Source: Candidatus Nanopelagicales bacterium
GTDB taxonomy: Bacteria > Actinomycetota > Actinomycetes > S36-B12
Assembly (NCBI GenBank): GCA_030726915.1
Contig: JANRCR010000031.1
Span: forward strand, 1 to 64,000
Direction of reading: 5' to 3'
Length of the DNA stretch: 64,000 bases
Part shown: in pieces, positions 17,016 through 25,469 of the stretch
How positions within the stretch are numbered: position 1 is the stretch's first letter
How the letters are laid out: the number at the start of each line of letters is the position of its first letter
Notes under the pieces: model-generated
The model's database searches: none
Told to the model about the DNA's origin: nothing
What the model saw: only the letters and a program-made list of their open reading frames with translations
Made by a program: the position numbers and the translations under genes

Positions 17016-17468
17016 CTAGTCGAGAGTGCAGGGCCAGGTTACGGTCGTGCGGGGCTCGGGGACCTCCGGACCGTCGAGGTAGGTCTCCCAGGGAGCCCCC
17101 GTCGGGCGGTGCCCCGAGGTCGTGAACCACTCCTCGATCGCCTGGTACGCAGCTGCAACCCCCTCATACGGACCGACGTGCGTGGTGAGGGCCGCCATCC
17201 CACCGGGCAGGGTGATCGTGTGGACGTCCCCGTCGAGGTCGAGGTCCGCTGGGCACGGGAAGCCGGCATCCACTGTGAAGCCGCCGTCGACCATGTCGTA
17301 GCGGGCAAAGGGCTTGCCATCGACGGGTACGGCGGCGCGTGCCAGGGCGCCGAGGACCTTGTCGAATGCCTCCGCGAGGAAACCGCCAACCTCGCCCATG
17401 CTGCATGTGCCAGACAGGACTGCCGCATGCTGAGAGTCGATCTCCACCGTGTGGATGTCGTAACCCAT
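17016..17468 (-). CDS. GyrI-like/AraC effector-binding-type small-molecule-binding protein
   Basis: 150 residues forming one SOUL/GyrI-like unit: IHTVEIDSQHAAVLSGTCS, KPFARYDMVDG, VDAGFPCPAD, and MAALTTHVGPYEGVAAAYQA, the last containing the THxGPY motif typical of this fold. There is no DNA-binding domain. Proteins of this type bind hydrophobic or cationic small molecules, and some hydrolyse them. It lies 21 bases downstream of the MFS gene on the same strand and may be the last gene of that operon. Confidence 0.8.
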   Translation of the reverse strand: MGYDIHTVEIDSQHAAVLSGTCSMGEVGGFLAEAFDKVLGALARAAVPVDGKPFARYDMVDGGFTVDAGFPCPADLDLDGDVHTITLPGGMAALTTHVGPYEGVAAAYQAIEEWFTTSGHRPTGAPWETYLDGPEVPEPRTTVTWPCTLD

Positions 17469-17489
17469 GACGCACCTCCTAGGGCAAGC

Positions 17490-18764
17490 CTACGCCGCGG
17501 TCAGCTCACGCTGACGTGGACGGGTGATCGCCAGTGACAGGCCGGCGGCGAGGACTGCGAGGAGTCCGGCAAGCCACCACGCGGTGGCGTAGTCACCCGC
17601 TGCGACGCGGATCCAGCCCGACACTGCTGCGGCGAATGCGGCACCCACCATATGCGCGGCGAACACCCAGCCGAAGACGATGGCTCCGCGCTCGACGCCG
17701 TAGATCTCCCGGCAGAGCGTCACCGTCGGCGGCACCGTCGCGACCCAGTCGAGGCCGAAGAGCACCATGACGAGGAGCAGCGGCGGCTCGATCTCCGGAC
17801 CGAGGATGAAGGGGATGGCCAGGAGCGCTACGCCACGCAGTGAGTAGTAGACGGCGAGCAGGATGCGCGGGTCGATTCGGTCGGTGAGCCAGCCCGATCC
17901 CACCGTGCCGACGATGTCGAAGATTCCGACGATCACGAGGAGGCTGGCCGCGGTCGTGGCGCCGACGCCGTGGTCGTGCATGGCAGGGACGAAGTGGCTG
18001 CTGATGATCCCGTTGGTGGTCCATCCGCAGATAGCGAAGGTGATCGCGAGGAGCCAGAAGGCGCGCGTGCGGGCGGCATCCCGAAGGACAACGAGGGCGC
18101 CTGCGGCGGCCCGCCATCCGCTGTGCGTCGTATTGGCCTCGAGCTCGGGCATCGAGTCCGCGCCATACGGGGCGAGCCCGAGATCAGACGGCCGGTCGCG
18201 CATCACGAGCGCGACGACGGGGATGAGCGCGGCACTGAGCACGGCGACGAGAAGGGAGGCGGAGCGCCAGCCCTGATGCTCGATGAGTCGCGCGAGAATC
18301 GGCAGGAAGACGAGTTGGCCCGTCGCCCAGGCGGCGCCGAAGACGCCGACCACCAGTCCTCGTCGCTTGGTGAACCATCGGTTGGCGACGAGGGCGCCGA
18401 AGACCAGTGCCGTGGAGCCGGTCCCGAGTCCGACAAGCACGCCCCAGAGCAGCACGAGTTGCCACGACGCGGTCATCACCGCCGTGAGCCCTGTGCCGAG
18501 AGCCAGCAGCGCTAGGGCCCCGACGGCGATCCGACGTACTCCGAACCGCTCCATAAGAGCGGCGGCGAAAGGTGCCGTGACTCCGTAGATGACGAGATTG
18601 ACCGAGATGGCCAGCGAGGTCACGGAGCGCGACCAACCGAGGTCGTCCTCAATAGGGACGATCATCACGCCCTGCGACGAGCGGAACGCCGCGGAGGCGA
18701 TGAGGACGAGGAAGGTGACCAGGGCCACCCACCACGCGCGGTGGATCCTCAGAAGAGACCGCAC
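17490..18764 (-). CDS. MFS transporter, oxalate/formate antiporter-like (OFA/monocarboxylate group)
   Basis: About 424 residues from a GTG start (residues after it [11 protein letters not shown]), twelve predicted helices in two six-helix halves. The early segment [20 protein letters not shown] and [20 protein letters not shown] are typical of the OFA/monocarboxylate-type MFS branch. I chose this GTG because the longer open frame upstream is antisense-free but reads as the out-of-frame tail of fhs. The start lies 16 bases inside the end of fhs, so translation is probably coupled. Given fhs next door, a C1 acid or a methylated amine is a reasonable substrate guess, not a demonstrated one. Confidence 0.85.
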   Translation of the reverse strand: MRSLLRIHRAWWVALVTFLVLIASAAFRSSQGVMIVPIEDDLGWSRSVTSLAISVNLVIYGVTAPFAAALMERFGVRRIAVGALALLALGTGLTAVMTASWQLVLLWGVLVGLGTGSTALVFGALVANRWFTKRRGLVVGVFGAAWATGQLVFLPILARLIEHQGWRSASLLVAVLSAALIPVVALVMRDRPSDLGLAPYGADSMPELEANTTHSGWRAAAGALVVLRDAARTRAFWLLAITFAICGWTTNGIISSHFVPAMHDHGVGATTAASLLVIVGIFDIVGTVGSGWLTDRIDPRILLAVYYSLRGVALLAIPFILGPEIEPPLLLVMVLFGLDWVATVPPTVTLCREIYGVERGAIVFGWVFAAHMVGAAFAAAVSGWIRVAAGDYATAWWLAGLLAVLAAGLSLAITRPRQRELTAA

Positions 18765-20416
18765 ACCGCACCGTCCACGAGGTTGATCTTCTCTGCGGAC
18801 GGCACCTTGGGTAGGCCGGGCATTGTCATGATGTCCCCGCAGACCACCACGACGAATTCGGCTCCTGCGGACAGACGCACCTCGCGCACGTCCAGGACAT
18901 GTCCACTGGGCGCTCCGCGCAGGGCAGCATCGGTGGAGAAGGAGTACTGCGTCTTGGCAATGCACACGGGAAGGTGGCCGTAGCCCATGTCCTGCAACTC
19001 CCGAAGTTGCGTGCGAACCTTGGAGCTCGCGGTCACCTCGTCGGCTCGGTAGACACGGGTGGCGATGGCCTCGATCTTCTCCCACAGGGTCGCCTCGTCG
19101 GGGTAGACGAAGGTGACCTCGCTCGGCGTCTCGCACATGGTGACGACCGCGCGGGCGAGATCCTCGGTGCCGGCACCACCATCAGCCCAGTGTGTGGCGA
19201 GCACCACCTGCGCGCCGGCGTCGGCCACGAGGCGACGGAGCAGGTCGACCTCCGCCACCGTGTCGGATGTGAAGTTGTTGATCGACACGATGCAGGGGAC
19301 GCCGTAGACGTCACGAACGTTCTCGATGTGGCGGCGGAGATTGACGACTCCCTTCTCCAGGGACCCGAGATCCTCATCGGTGATTGTCTTGAGGTCGGCA
19401 CCCCCGTGGTATTTCAATGCTCGAATCGTGGCGACGATGACCGCGGCTGATGGGCGCAGTCCTGATTTGCGGCACTTGATATCAATGAACTTCTCGGCTC
19501 CCAGGTCAGCCCCGAAGCCTGCCTCGGTGACGACATAGTCGGCCAGCTTCATGGCACCGGCCGTTGCGATCACCGTGTTGCACCCGTGGGCAATGTTGGC
19601 GAAGGGCCCACCGTGCACGAAGGCTGGCGTGTGCTCCAGGGTCTGCACCAGGTTGGGCTGGAAGGCATCCTTGAGCAGCACGGTCATGGCACCATCCGCA
19701 TTGAGGTCGCGAGCGCGGATGGGCTCCTTATCGCGGGTGTAGCCGATGATGATGTTGCCGAGCCGGGCACGCAGGTCATCCAGCGATATCGCAAGGCAGA
19801 AGATTGCCATGACCTCTGATGCGACCACGATGTCGAAGCCGTCCTCGCGCGGATAACCATTGGCCGGGCCCCCGAGCCCGACCACAATGTCGCGCAGCGC
19901 ACGGTCGTTCATATCAACGACTCGCTTCCACGTGATGCGGCGGACGTCGATGCCCAGCGCATTGCCGTGGTGGATGTGGTTATCGATGAGCGCGGACAGC
20001 AGATTGTTGGCGAGGCCGATCGCGCTGAAGTCTCCCGTGAAGTGGAGGTTGATGTCCTCCATGGGGACCACCTGGGCGTAGCCGCCGCCAGCGGCGCCCC
20101 CCTTCATGCCGAAGACCGGGCCGAGGGAAGGCTCGCGCAGGCAGATCATCGCGTCCTTGCCGATGCGGCGTAGGCCATCCCCGAGACCGACGGTGGTCGT
20201 CGTCTTGCCCTCGCCCGCCGGGGTGGGACTGATGGCCGTCACGAGGATGAGATGAGATCCGGGCCGCTCGGGGAGTCCGTCGAGGAAGGCTGTCGAGACC
20301 TTGGCCTTGTAGTGGCCGTAGGGCACAAGGGCCTCGTCAGGAATCCCCAACGTGGCTGCCACCTCGTTGATGCGAGTCATCTGGGTGGCCTGGGCGATCT
20401 CGATGTCGCTGAGCAT
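18749..20416 (-). CDS. fhs: Formate-tetrahydrofolate ligase
   Basis: 555 residues, the usual length. The P-loop [18 protein letters not shown] is near residue 65, and the later [25 protein letters not shown] and KYHGG segments are conserved in the family. It interconverts formate plus THF plus ATP with 10-formyl-THF. It sits in an operon behind dimethylglycine dehydrogenase and etfBA (3 bases after etfA), which favours the catabolic direction: formyl-THF to formate with ATP formed, formate then going to the fds enzyme. This direction is an inference. Confidence 0.97.
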   Translation of the reverse strand: MLSDIEIAQATQMTRINEVAATLGIPDEALVPYGHYKAKVSTAFLDGLPERPGSHLILVTAISPTPAGEGKTTTTVGLGDGLRRIGKDAMICLREPSLGPVFGMKGGAAGGGYAQVVPMEDINLHFTGDFSAIGLANNLLSALIDNHIHHGNALGIDVRRITWKRVVDMNDRALRDIVVGLGGPANGYPREDGFDIVVASEVMAIFCLAISLDDLRARLGNIIIGYTRDKEPIRARDLNADGAMTVLLKDAFQPNLVQTLEHTPAFVHGGPFANIAHGCNTVIATAGAMKLADYVVTEAGFGADLGAEKFIDIKCRKSGLRPSAAVIVATIRALKYHGGADLKTITDEDLGSLEKGVVNLRRHIENVRDVYGVPCIVSINNFTSDTVAEVDLLRRLVADAGAQVVLATHWADGGAGTEDLARAVVTMCETPSEVTFVYPDEATLWEKIEAIATRVYRADEVTASSKVRTQLRELQDMGYGHLPVCIAKTQYSFSTDAALRGAPSGHVLDVREVRLSAGAEFVVVVCGDIMTMPGLPKVPSAEKINLVDGAVCGLF

Positions 20417-20419
20417 GGA

Positions 20420-21379
20420 CTATCCCTTCGCTGCGCGGACAGCCTCGACGATGGCAGGCATCACCGTGGCCGCGTCCCCGATGACGGCGTAATCAGCAAA
20501 CGACATGATCGTTGCATCCGGATCGGAGTTGATGGCAATCATTGTCTTGGCATTCTTGCATCCGGCGATGTGCTGAGTGGCACCGCTGATGCCGATCGCA
20601 ATGTAGAGGTCGGGAGCGACCTTGGTGCCGGTCTGGCCCACCTGCTCCGCGTGCGGACGCCATCCCGCGGATGTGACGACGCGTGAGCATCCCACCGTCC
20701 CACCGAGGAGTTCAGCCAACTCTTCGAGCGGTCCGAAGCCAGCTTCACCGACGCCACGCCCACCGGAGACGACAACCTTGGCTTCCGCGAGGCTCACGCC
20801 GCCGCCCCCGCCGCCGGTGCGCTCAAGGACGCGCACGGCGAGATCAGCAGGGGTGAGATCGGGAGCAAACTCCACGATGGCTGCAGGGGCGCTACCCGAC
20901 TGGGGATCCGCAGCGAACACATGCAGTGCTGTTGTGGCGTAGAGCATGGGCGCATGGACGCGCGCCTCCTCAAACACGTTGCCGGCCCAGCGATAGCGCG
21001 TCACCTCGGAGACACCATCCCCCAGGGTTATGGAGGTGCAGTCCGCGGCGAAGGGCTCATCCATGATGGCTGCCGCATGGGCGAGCACCTCATTGCCGCG
21101 GGGGGATCCCGCAGCGAGGACGGCGGTGGGCTGCAGGCGCTCCGCGAGCTGTGAGACAGCGCGCCCAGCTGCCATCGGGGCATAGTCGGTCAGGCCGTCA
21201 TGCACGCCGACGTGCGCGGTCGCTACGCCGAACTCACCGAGTCGAGGCGCCAGGGCGACCGCATCCACACCGATGAGGACAGCCTGGACATCCGCGTCAA
21301 TTCCGCGCGCGGCGGCTAACGCTTGGAGCGACAGCTCATCCAGCACACCACGGTCATGGTCGACATATACGAGAATCAC
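20420..21379 (-). CDS. etfA: Electron transfer flavoprotein alpha subunit
   Basis: 319 residues. The C-terminal FAD-binding domain is clear: GGRGVGEAGFGPLEELAELL, then DLYIAIGISGATQHIAGC and INSDPDATIMSFADYAVIGD. The N-terminal domain (ILVYVDHDRGVLDELSLQAL) pairs with EtfB. It accepts electrons from the dehydrogenase encoded upstream and would pass them to an ETF-quinone oxidoreductase, which is not in this window. Overlaps etfB by four bases. Confidence 0.95.
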   Translation of the reverse strand: MILVYVDHDRGVLDELSLQALAAARGIDADVQAVLIGVDAVALAPRLGEFGVATAHVGVHDGLTDYAPMAAGRAVSQLAERLQPTAVLAAGSPRGNEVLAHAAAIMDEPFAADCTSITLGDGVSEVTRYRWAGNVFEEARVHAPMLYATTALHVFAADPQSGSAPAAIVEFAPDLTPADLAVRVLERTGGGGGGVSLAEAKVVVSGGRGVGEAGFGPLEELAELLGGTVGCSRVVTSAGWRPHAEQVGQTGTKVAPDLYIAIGISGATQHIAGCKNAKTMIAINSDPDATIMSFADYAVIGDAATVMPAIVEAVRAAKG

Positions 21380-22140
21380 GTGAGGACTCCAATCTCTTTG
21401 AGGACCTCAACGACCCTGGGTGCGGCCTCGGGGCCGGTGCCGAGCACCGTGGCGGTGCCCGTCTCCTGGGGAGGCAGGGCCAGCCTGATCTTCTCCAGTC
21501 GCGCGGGCGTTGCCGTGGGGGCCACCGTGTCGATGGGCTTCTTGCGCGCCTTGATGCGGCCCGGCACCGATGGGTAGCGCGGGATATTGACGCCATCCTT
21601 CACCGCAATGACGGCGGGCAGCGAGACTTCATAAACCTCCCGGTCGGTGCCGACGACGCGCTCGCATCGAGCCACACCACCGGTCACCGACAGGCCTTTG
21701 ACGTTGGTGACGATGGGCCAGCCCAGGGCGTGGGCAATGCGCACCCCCACCTGATAGCCCGAGGTATCGGCGGACTCCGTGCCCACGATGACCATGTCGT
21801 AGGTGGTCGCATCGTCACGGATGGCGCTCGCGAGGGCCGCGGCGGTCGCCTGGGGATCCCACTCATCGGCGCCGGTTTCGAGAAGGACTCCCCGGGAGAC
21901 ACCGACCGCCATGAGTTCACGGATCTGCTCGGTGGAGTCGGCCGTGCCCAGTGAGAACGCCGTCACCTCTCCACCGTCCGCCTCAATCAGTTGTACGGCG
22001 GCTTCGGTGGCGCACTCCTCATGTGGGCTGAGGGTCCAGCCCATCGCACTGCCGCTGGTGTCGATGGCGGTCGCATCGGGGGTGAGACTCCAGCGCCCCG
22101 GTGAGAGGGGCACGCGCTTGATGCACACAGCGACATTCAC
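21376..22140 (-). CDS. etfB: Electron transfer flavoprotein beta subunit
   Basis: 254 residues, AMP-binding subunit of ETF. It begins NVAVCIKRVP, contains GTESADTSGYQVGVRIAHAL near the middle, and ends in the loop that reaches EtfA (KKPIDTVAPT, then ETGTATVLG). It overlaps the dimethylglycine dehydrogenase gene and etfA by four bases each. The tight coupling to one flavoprotein dehydrogenase suggests a dedicated ETF rather than the general fatty-acid-oxidation ETF. Confidence 0.95.
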   Translation of the reverse strand: MNVAVCIKRVPLSPGRWSLTPDATAIDTSGSAMGWTLSPHEECATEAAVQLIEADGGEVTAFSLGTADSTEQIRELMAVGVSRGVLLETGADEWDPQATAAALASAIRDDATTYDMVIVGTESADTSGYQVGVRIAHALGWPIVTNVKGLSVTGGVARCERVVGTDREVYEVSLPAVIAVKDGVNIPRYPSVPGRIKARKKPIDTVAPTATPARLEKIRLALPPQETGTATVLGTGPEAAPRVVEVLKEIGVLT

Positions 22141-24644
22141 GCCAGGATCCGATCGTTGGCCGCGTCAAAGACGGCTCCACTGCCCTCGACCGTGACGGGA
22201 TACTGCTCGCCGAGGTATTCCACGAGCAGGTGCGTGCCGGGAGCGGCGTACTCCGCCGGCAGGTAGGACATGAGGATGTGTTTGCCGACGGAGGGGCCGG
22301 CTCCCGCGGAGGTGACGTAGGAGCGGCGTCCGTGTGCGTCGGTAATGGGGCCGCCGTCCTTCGTGAGGATCGGCTCCTTGCCCAGCATGTAGCGCTTCTC
22401 GCCCGTGGAGGAGGTGTGGTCGTCGACCGTGAGCAGACACATGACCGTGGCCACCGGCTCATCACGCTGGCGCAGATGCGCCTGCTTGCCGATGAAGTCG
22501 GCGTCCTTGATCTTCTTGGGGCTCATGCCCGCTTCGATGATCGTGTACTCGCTTTCGAGCTCGGCGCCGTACGCCCGATAGCCCTTCTCAAGTCGTCCGG
22601 TCGTCCCGTAGACGCCGATACCCACCGGGATGAGCCCGTGATCCTGCCCCGCCGCCCAGAGGGCATCCCACACCGCGAGGCCCTCGGACATGGGGACGTA
22701 GATCTCCCAGCCGAGGTCACCCACATAGGAGATTCGGGAGGCGAGCACCGTCTGCCCGGCGATGGTGATGTCGCGGCACGTGCCGAATCCGAAACCTTCG
22801 TTGCTCACGTCGGCATCGGTGACCGAGGCCAGGATGGCGCGCGCATGCGGGCCCCAGAGGCCGATGGTCGACATCGCCTCGGTGAGATCAGTGAAGGTCG
22901 CTTCGGGTGCGGCGTTGTCCTTGAACCACTTGAGATCGCTCATGCCGTGTGCCCCGCCGGTGACGACGCGGTAGTGATCATCACCGAGTCGCATCACGGT
23001 GAGGTCGGACTTGAAGCCGCCGCCGGGGGAGAGGACGGGGGTGTAGATGACCTTGCCAACGGCAACATCCATCTGTCGCATGCAGACGCGCTGCACGGTG
23101 GCAAGTGCACCGGGGCCGGTGATGTCGAAGAGCGCAAAGGCCGTCAGGTCGACAATGCCGGCCGTCTCCCGCATCTGCAGATGCTCGGCGTTGATGATGG
23201 GCGACCACCAGCGGGAGTCCCACTCGGCTACGCGGGGCATGACGGCATCGCCGTACTTCTCAAGCAGGCCGGCGTTGGAGTCGTACCAGAAGGGGCGCTC
23301 CCACATCACCGTCTCGTAGAAGACTGCGCCAAGAGCCTTCTCGCGCTCGAAGTAGGGCGAGATCCGGACCTCGCGATTGGAGGACCACTGCTCGGCCGGA
23401 TGCACGATGCCGTAGGTCTTATTGAAGCCCTCCGCTGTGCGGTCCTTGATGTGCTTGGTCGTCGTCTGCTGGGGATAGAAGCGCGCGACATCAGAGGCGT
23501 GGACATCGATCTCGGGCTCGCCGAGGATCATCCACTCGGCGATGGCGCGTCCGACGCCGGGACCTTCCTTGACCCAGACCGCGGATGCGGCCCACAGGCC
23601 CTTGACCTCCGGCGTCTCGCCCAGGATCGGCATGCCGTCGGGTGTGAGGGAGAGGATGCCGTTGATCGCGTACTTCTCGCCTATCGTCTCATCGCCAACG
23701 ATGTCGGGCATGAGCTCCAGCGCGTACTCATCCTGCTCGGCGAAGTCATCGGGGGTGAACGGAAACTCGGTGGGGGAGAGCGCGGCCTCGGCGTTCGACG
23801 GGATGTCCTCGGCGTCGTAGAGCATCGGGCGATGGGCGTAGGAGCCGATCTCCAGGCCCGTGCCGTGCTGGCGCTCGTACATGTTGGTGTCCATGTCGCG
23901 GACGATCGGGTACTCGATGTCGCCCTTGGCATCGGCAAACATGGGGACGGTGCCGATGTCCTTCATCTGATGGACGGCGGGGGTGAGGGGGATCTCAGCG
24001 CCCGCCATCGCGGCGATCTGGCGGCTCCAGCAGCCGCAGGCGATGACGGCGTACTCGCAGTTGATGGTGCCCTGATCGGTGACCACCGCGGTGATGCGGC
24101 CGTCGACCACGGTCAGGTCATCGACCTCGACATTGGCGAAGGACTGCAGCGCACCCATCTCGACGGCCTTCTCGCGCATGATCGTGCCCATGCGCAGCGA
24201 ATCAACGACACCGACTCCCTCGGTGTAGAAGCCGCCGAGGATCACCGTCTCATCGATGAACGGCACCATGTCCTTGACCTGGTCGGGTGTGAGCAGTGAC
24301 ATGCCCTCAACGCCCCAGGACTTGCCCGATGTGATGCGGCGGGTGAGCTCCTGCATGCGCTCGGGGGTGCGAGCAACCTCGATGCCGCCGCACTTGGTGA
24401 AGGTGCCGAACTCCTCGTACTGGCGCACGCTGTCGAGCGTGAGCTCCGCCATCTCCTTGGTGTGATCGACCAGGAAGATGAAGTTCGAGGCGTGCCCGGT
24501 GGAGCCGCCGGGGTTGGGCAGCGGTCCCTTGTCGATCTGGACGATGTCGGTCCAGCCCAGACGAGCCAGGTGGTAGGCCACGGAGTTGCCCACGATCCCG
24601 GCACCGATGACGACGCACTTCGCGGAGCTCGGCAGGTTGCTCAT
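22137..24644 (-). CDS. Dimethylglycine (or sarcosine) dehydrogenase: FAD oxidoreductase fused to GcvT-type folate domain
   Basis: 835 residues in the layout of dimethylglycine oxidase/dehydrogenase. The N-terminal DAO-type FAD domain starts with VVIGAGIVGNSVAYHL, followed by PNPGGSTGHASNF, which aligns with the family segment near the flavin. The active-site segment GSYAHRPM is conserved at about residue 267. From about 430 a FAO_M/GcvT domain follows, with GLWGPHARAIL, YVGDLGWEIYVP and a C-terminal barrel; it captures the released one-carbon unit as methylene-THF. Because etfB, etfA and fhs follow in the same operon, I call it a dehydrogenase rather than an oxygen-using oxidase. Sarcosine or another N-methyl amino acid could also be a substrate. 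It starts 55 bases after the gntR gene. Confidence 0.88.
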   Translation of the reverse strand: MSNLPSSAKCVVIGAGIVGNSVAYHLARLGWTDIVQIDKGPLPNPGGSTGHASNFIFLVDHTKEMAELTLDSVRQYEEFGTFTKCGGIEVARTPERMQELTRRITSGKSWGVEGMSLLTPDQVKDMVPFIDETVILGGFYTEGVGVVDSLRMGTIMREKAVEMGALQSFANVEVDDLTVVDGRITAVVTDQGTINCEYAVIACGCWSRQIAAMAGAEIPLTPAVHQMKDIGTVPMFADAKGDIEYPIVRDMDTNMYERQHGTGLEIGSYAHRPMLYDAEDIPSNAEAALSPTEFPFTPDDFAEQDEYALELMPDIVGDETIGEKYAINGILSLTPDGMPILGETPEVKGLWAASAVWVKEGPGVGRAIAEWMILGEPEIDVHASDVARFYPQQTTTKHIKDRTAEGFNKTYGIVHPAEQWSSNREVRISPYFEREKALGAVFYETVMWERPFWYDSNAGLLEKYGDAVMPRVAEWDSRWWSPIINAEHLQMRETAGIVDLTAFALFDITGPGALATVQRVCMRQMDVAVGKVIYTPVLSPGGGFKSDLTVMRLGDDHYRVVTGGAHGMSDLKWFKDNAAPEATFTDLTEAMSTIGLWGPHARAILASVTDADVSNEGFGFGTCRDITIAGQTVLASRISYVGDLGWEIYVPMSEGLAVWDALWAAGQDHGLIPVGIGVYGTTGRLEKGYRAYGAELESEYTIIEAGMSPKKIKDADFIGKQAHLRQRDEPVATVMCLLTVDDHTSSTGEKRYMLGKEPILTKDGGPITDAHGRRSYVTSAGAGPSVGKHILMSYLPAEYAAPGTHLLVEYLGEQYPVTVEGSGAVFDAANDRILA

Positions 24645-24699
24645 GTTGGATGATTCCCTTCGTTTGGTGCTGACTGGGCTTATGGGGAGTGGCTAGTTT

Positions 24700-25368
24700 T
24701 CAGATTGCTCGACGTACCTCGGCTTCGAAGCCCGTGACGTGTGAGGACATGACCTGTGCAGCGCGATCGGCGTCACCCTCGCGAATGGCGACCAGCAGGT
24801 CGCGATGCTCGGCCACCGCATCACCCAGGTGGCTGACGCGGTCGAGGGCGAGGAACCAGATGCGCAGGGCGTGCATGTAGTGCTCAATACATACGCCCTG
24901 GAGGAAGTCGTTATGAGCGCAGCGGTAGACGTGATGGTGGATGCGCTGGTCGAGTTCGATGAGGATACGCATATCGGGATCGTGGGCATTTGTGTCGATG
25001 GCGGCAAGGAGGTCATCGATGACCTCGAGATCCTCAACGGTCCGTCGCTGCGCTGCCAGGCGTGCGGCGTACGGCTCGAGTTGTTCACGAACCTCAGACA
25101 GGGCAGCGAGGTCGCGCGGATCGAGGGCGGCGACGAACATGCCTCGGCGTGGGTAGACGTCGACGAGGCGCTCATGGGCCAGGGTGCGCAATGCCTCCCG
25201 GATCGGTGTCCGTCCCAGGCCCAGCCGCTGCTGCAAATCGGGCTCGCTGAGCAGGGAACCCGGGGCCAATTCGAGGGTGACGATGAGTGCCCGAATGTCC
25301 CGGTAGGCGTGGTCTGACTGAGACTCTCCACCGGTGAGGTCGGGTTGCACGAGTTGGAGTGCGGACAC
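24700..25368 (-). CDS. GntR-family regulator, FadR subfamily (FCD domain)
   Basis: 222 residues. The N-terminal winged helix reads LLSEPDLQQRLGLGRTPIREALRTLAHERLV, the GntR signature. The C-terminal FCD helical domain carries likely metal ligands: the Asp and His of ELDQRIHHHVY, the His of EHRDLLVAI and the His of SSHVTGFE. These domains bind carboxylates. It is the first gene of the dimethylglycine dehydrogenase operon and is probably its local regulator, responding to a pathway acid. Start is GTG at 25366-25368. Confidence 0.9.
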   Translation of the reverse strand: MSALQLVQPDLTGGESQSDHAYRDIRALIVTLELAPGSLLSEPDLQQRLGLGRTPIREALRTLAHERLVDVYPRRGMFVAALDPRDLAALSEVREQLEPYAARLAAQRRTVEDLEVIDDLLAAIDTNAHDPDMRILIELDQRIHHHVYRCAHNDFLQGVCIEHYMHALRIWFLALDRVSHLGDAVAEHRDLLVAIREGDADRAAQVMSSHVTGFEAEVRRAI

Positions 25369-25383
25369 GTCATAGATATATCA

Positions 25384-25396
25384 GTTGTCGATCAAC
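25384..25396. promoter_or_regulatory. Candidate GntR operator
   Basis: GTTG-TCGAT-CAAC inverted repeat 16 bases upstream of the gntR start codon, in an AT-rich stretch that also contains ATAGATATATC and ATGTACAT. The spacing resembles FadR-type sites, but a four-base arm is weak evidence. Confidence 0.3.
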
Positions 25397-25469
25397 ATGT
25401 ACATCAGACCCCCGGATCCGGCCGCCAGACGGGTCCGGCAACGTGACCCTCGCCCACTAGGTTGTGCCC

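Noticed and set aside
22230-24299. Open frame of 689 codons on the plus strand
   Set aside because: It is the antisense frame of the dimethylglycine dehydrogenase gene; composition (Gly, Asp, His, Arg-rich, no domains) is typical of GC-rich antisense frames.
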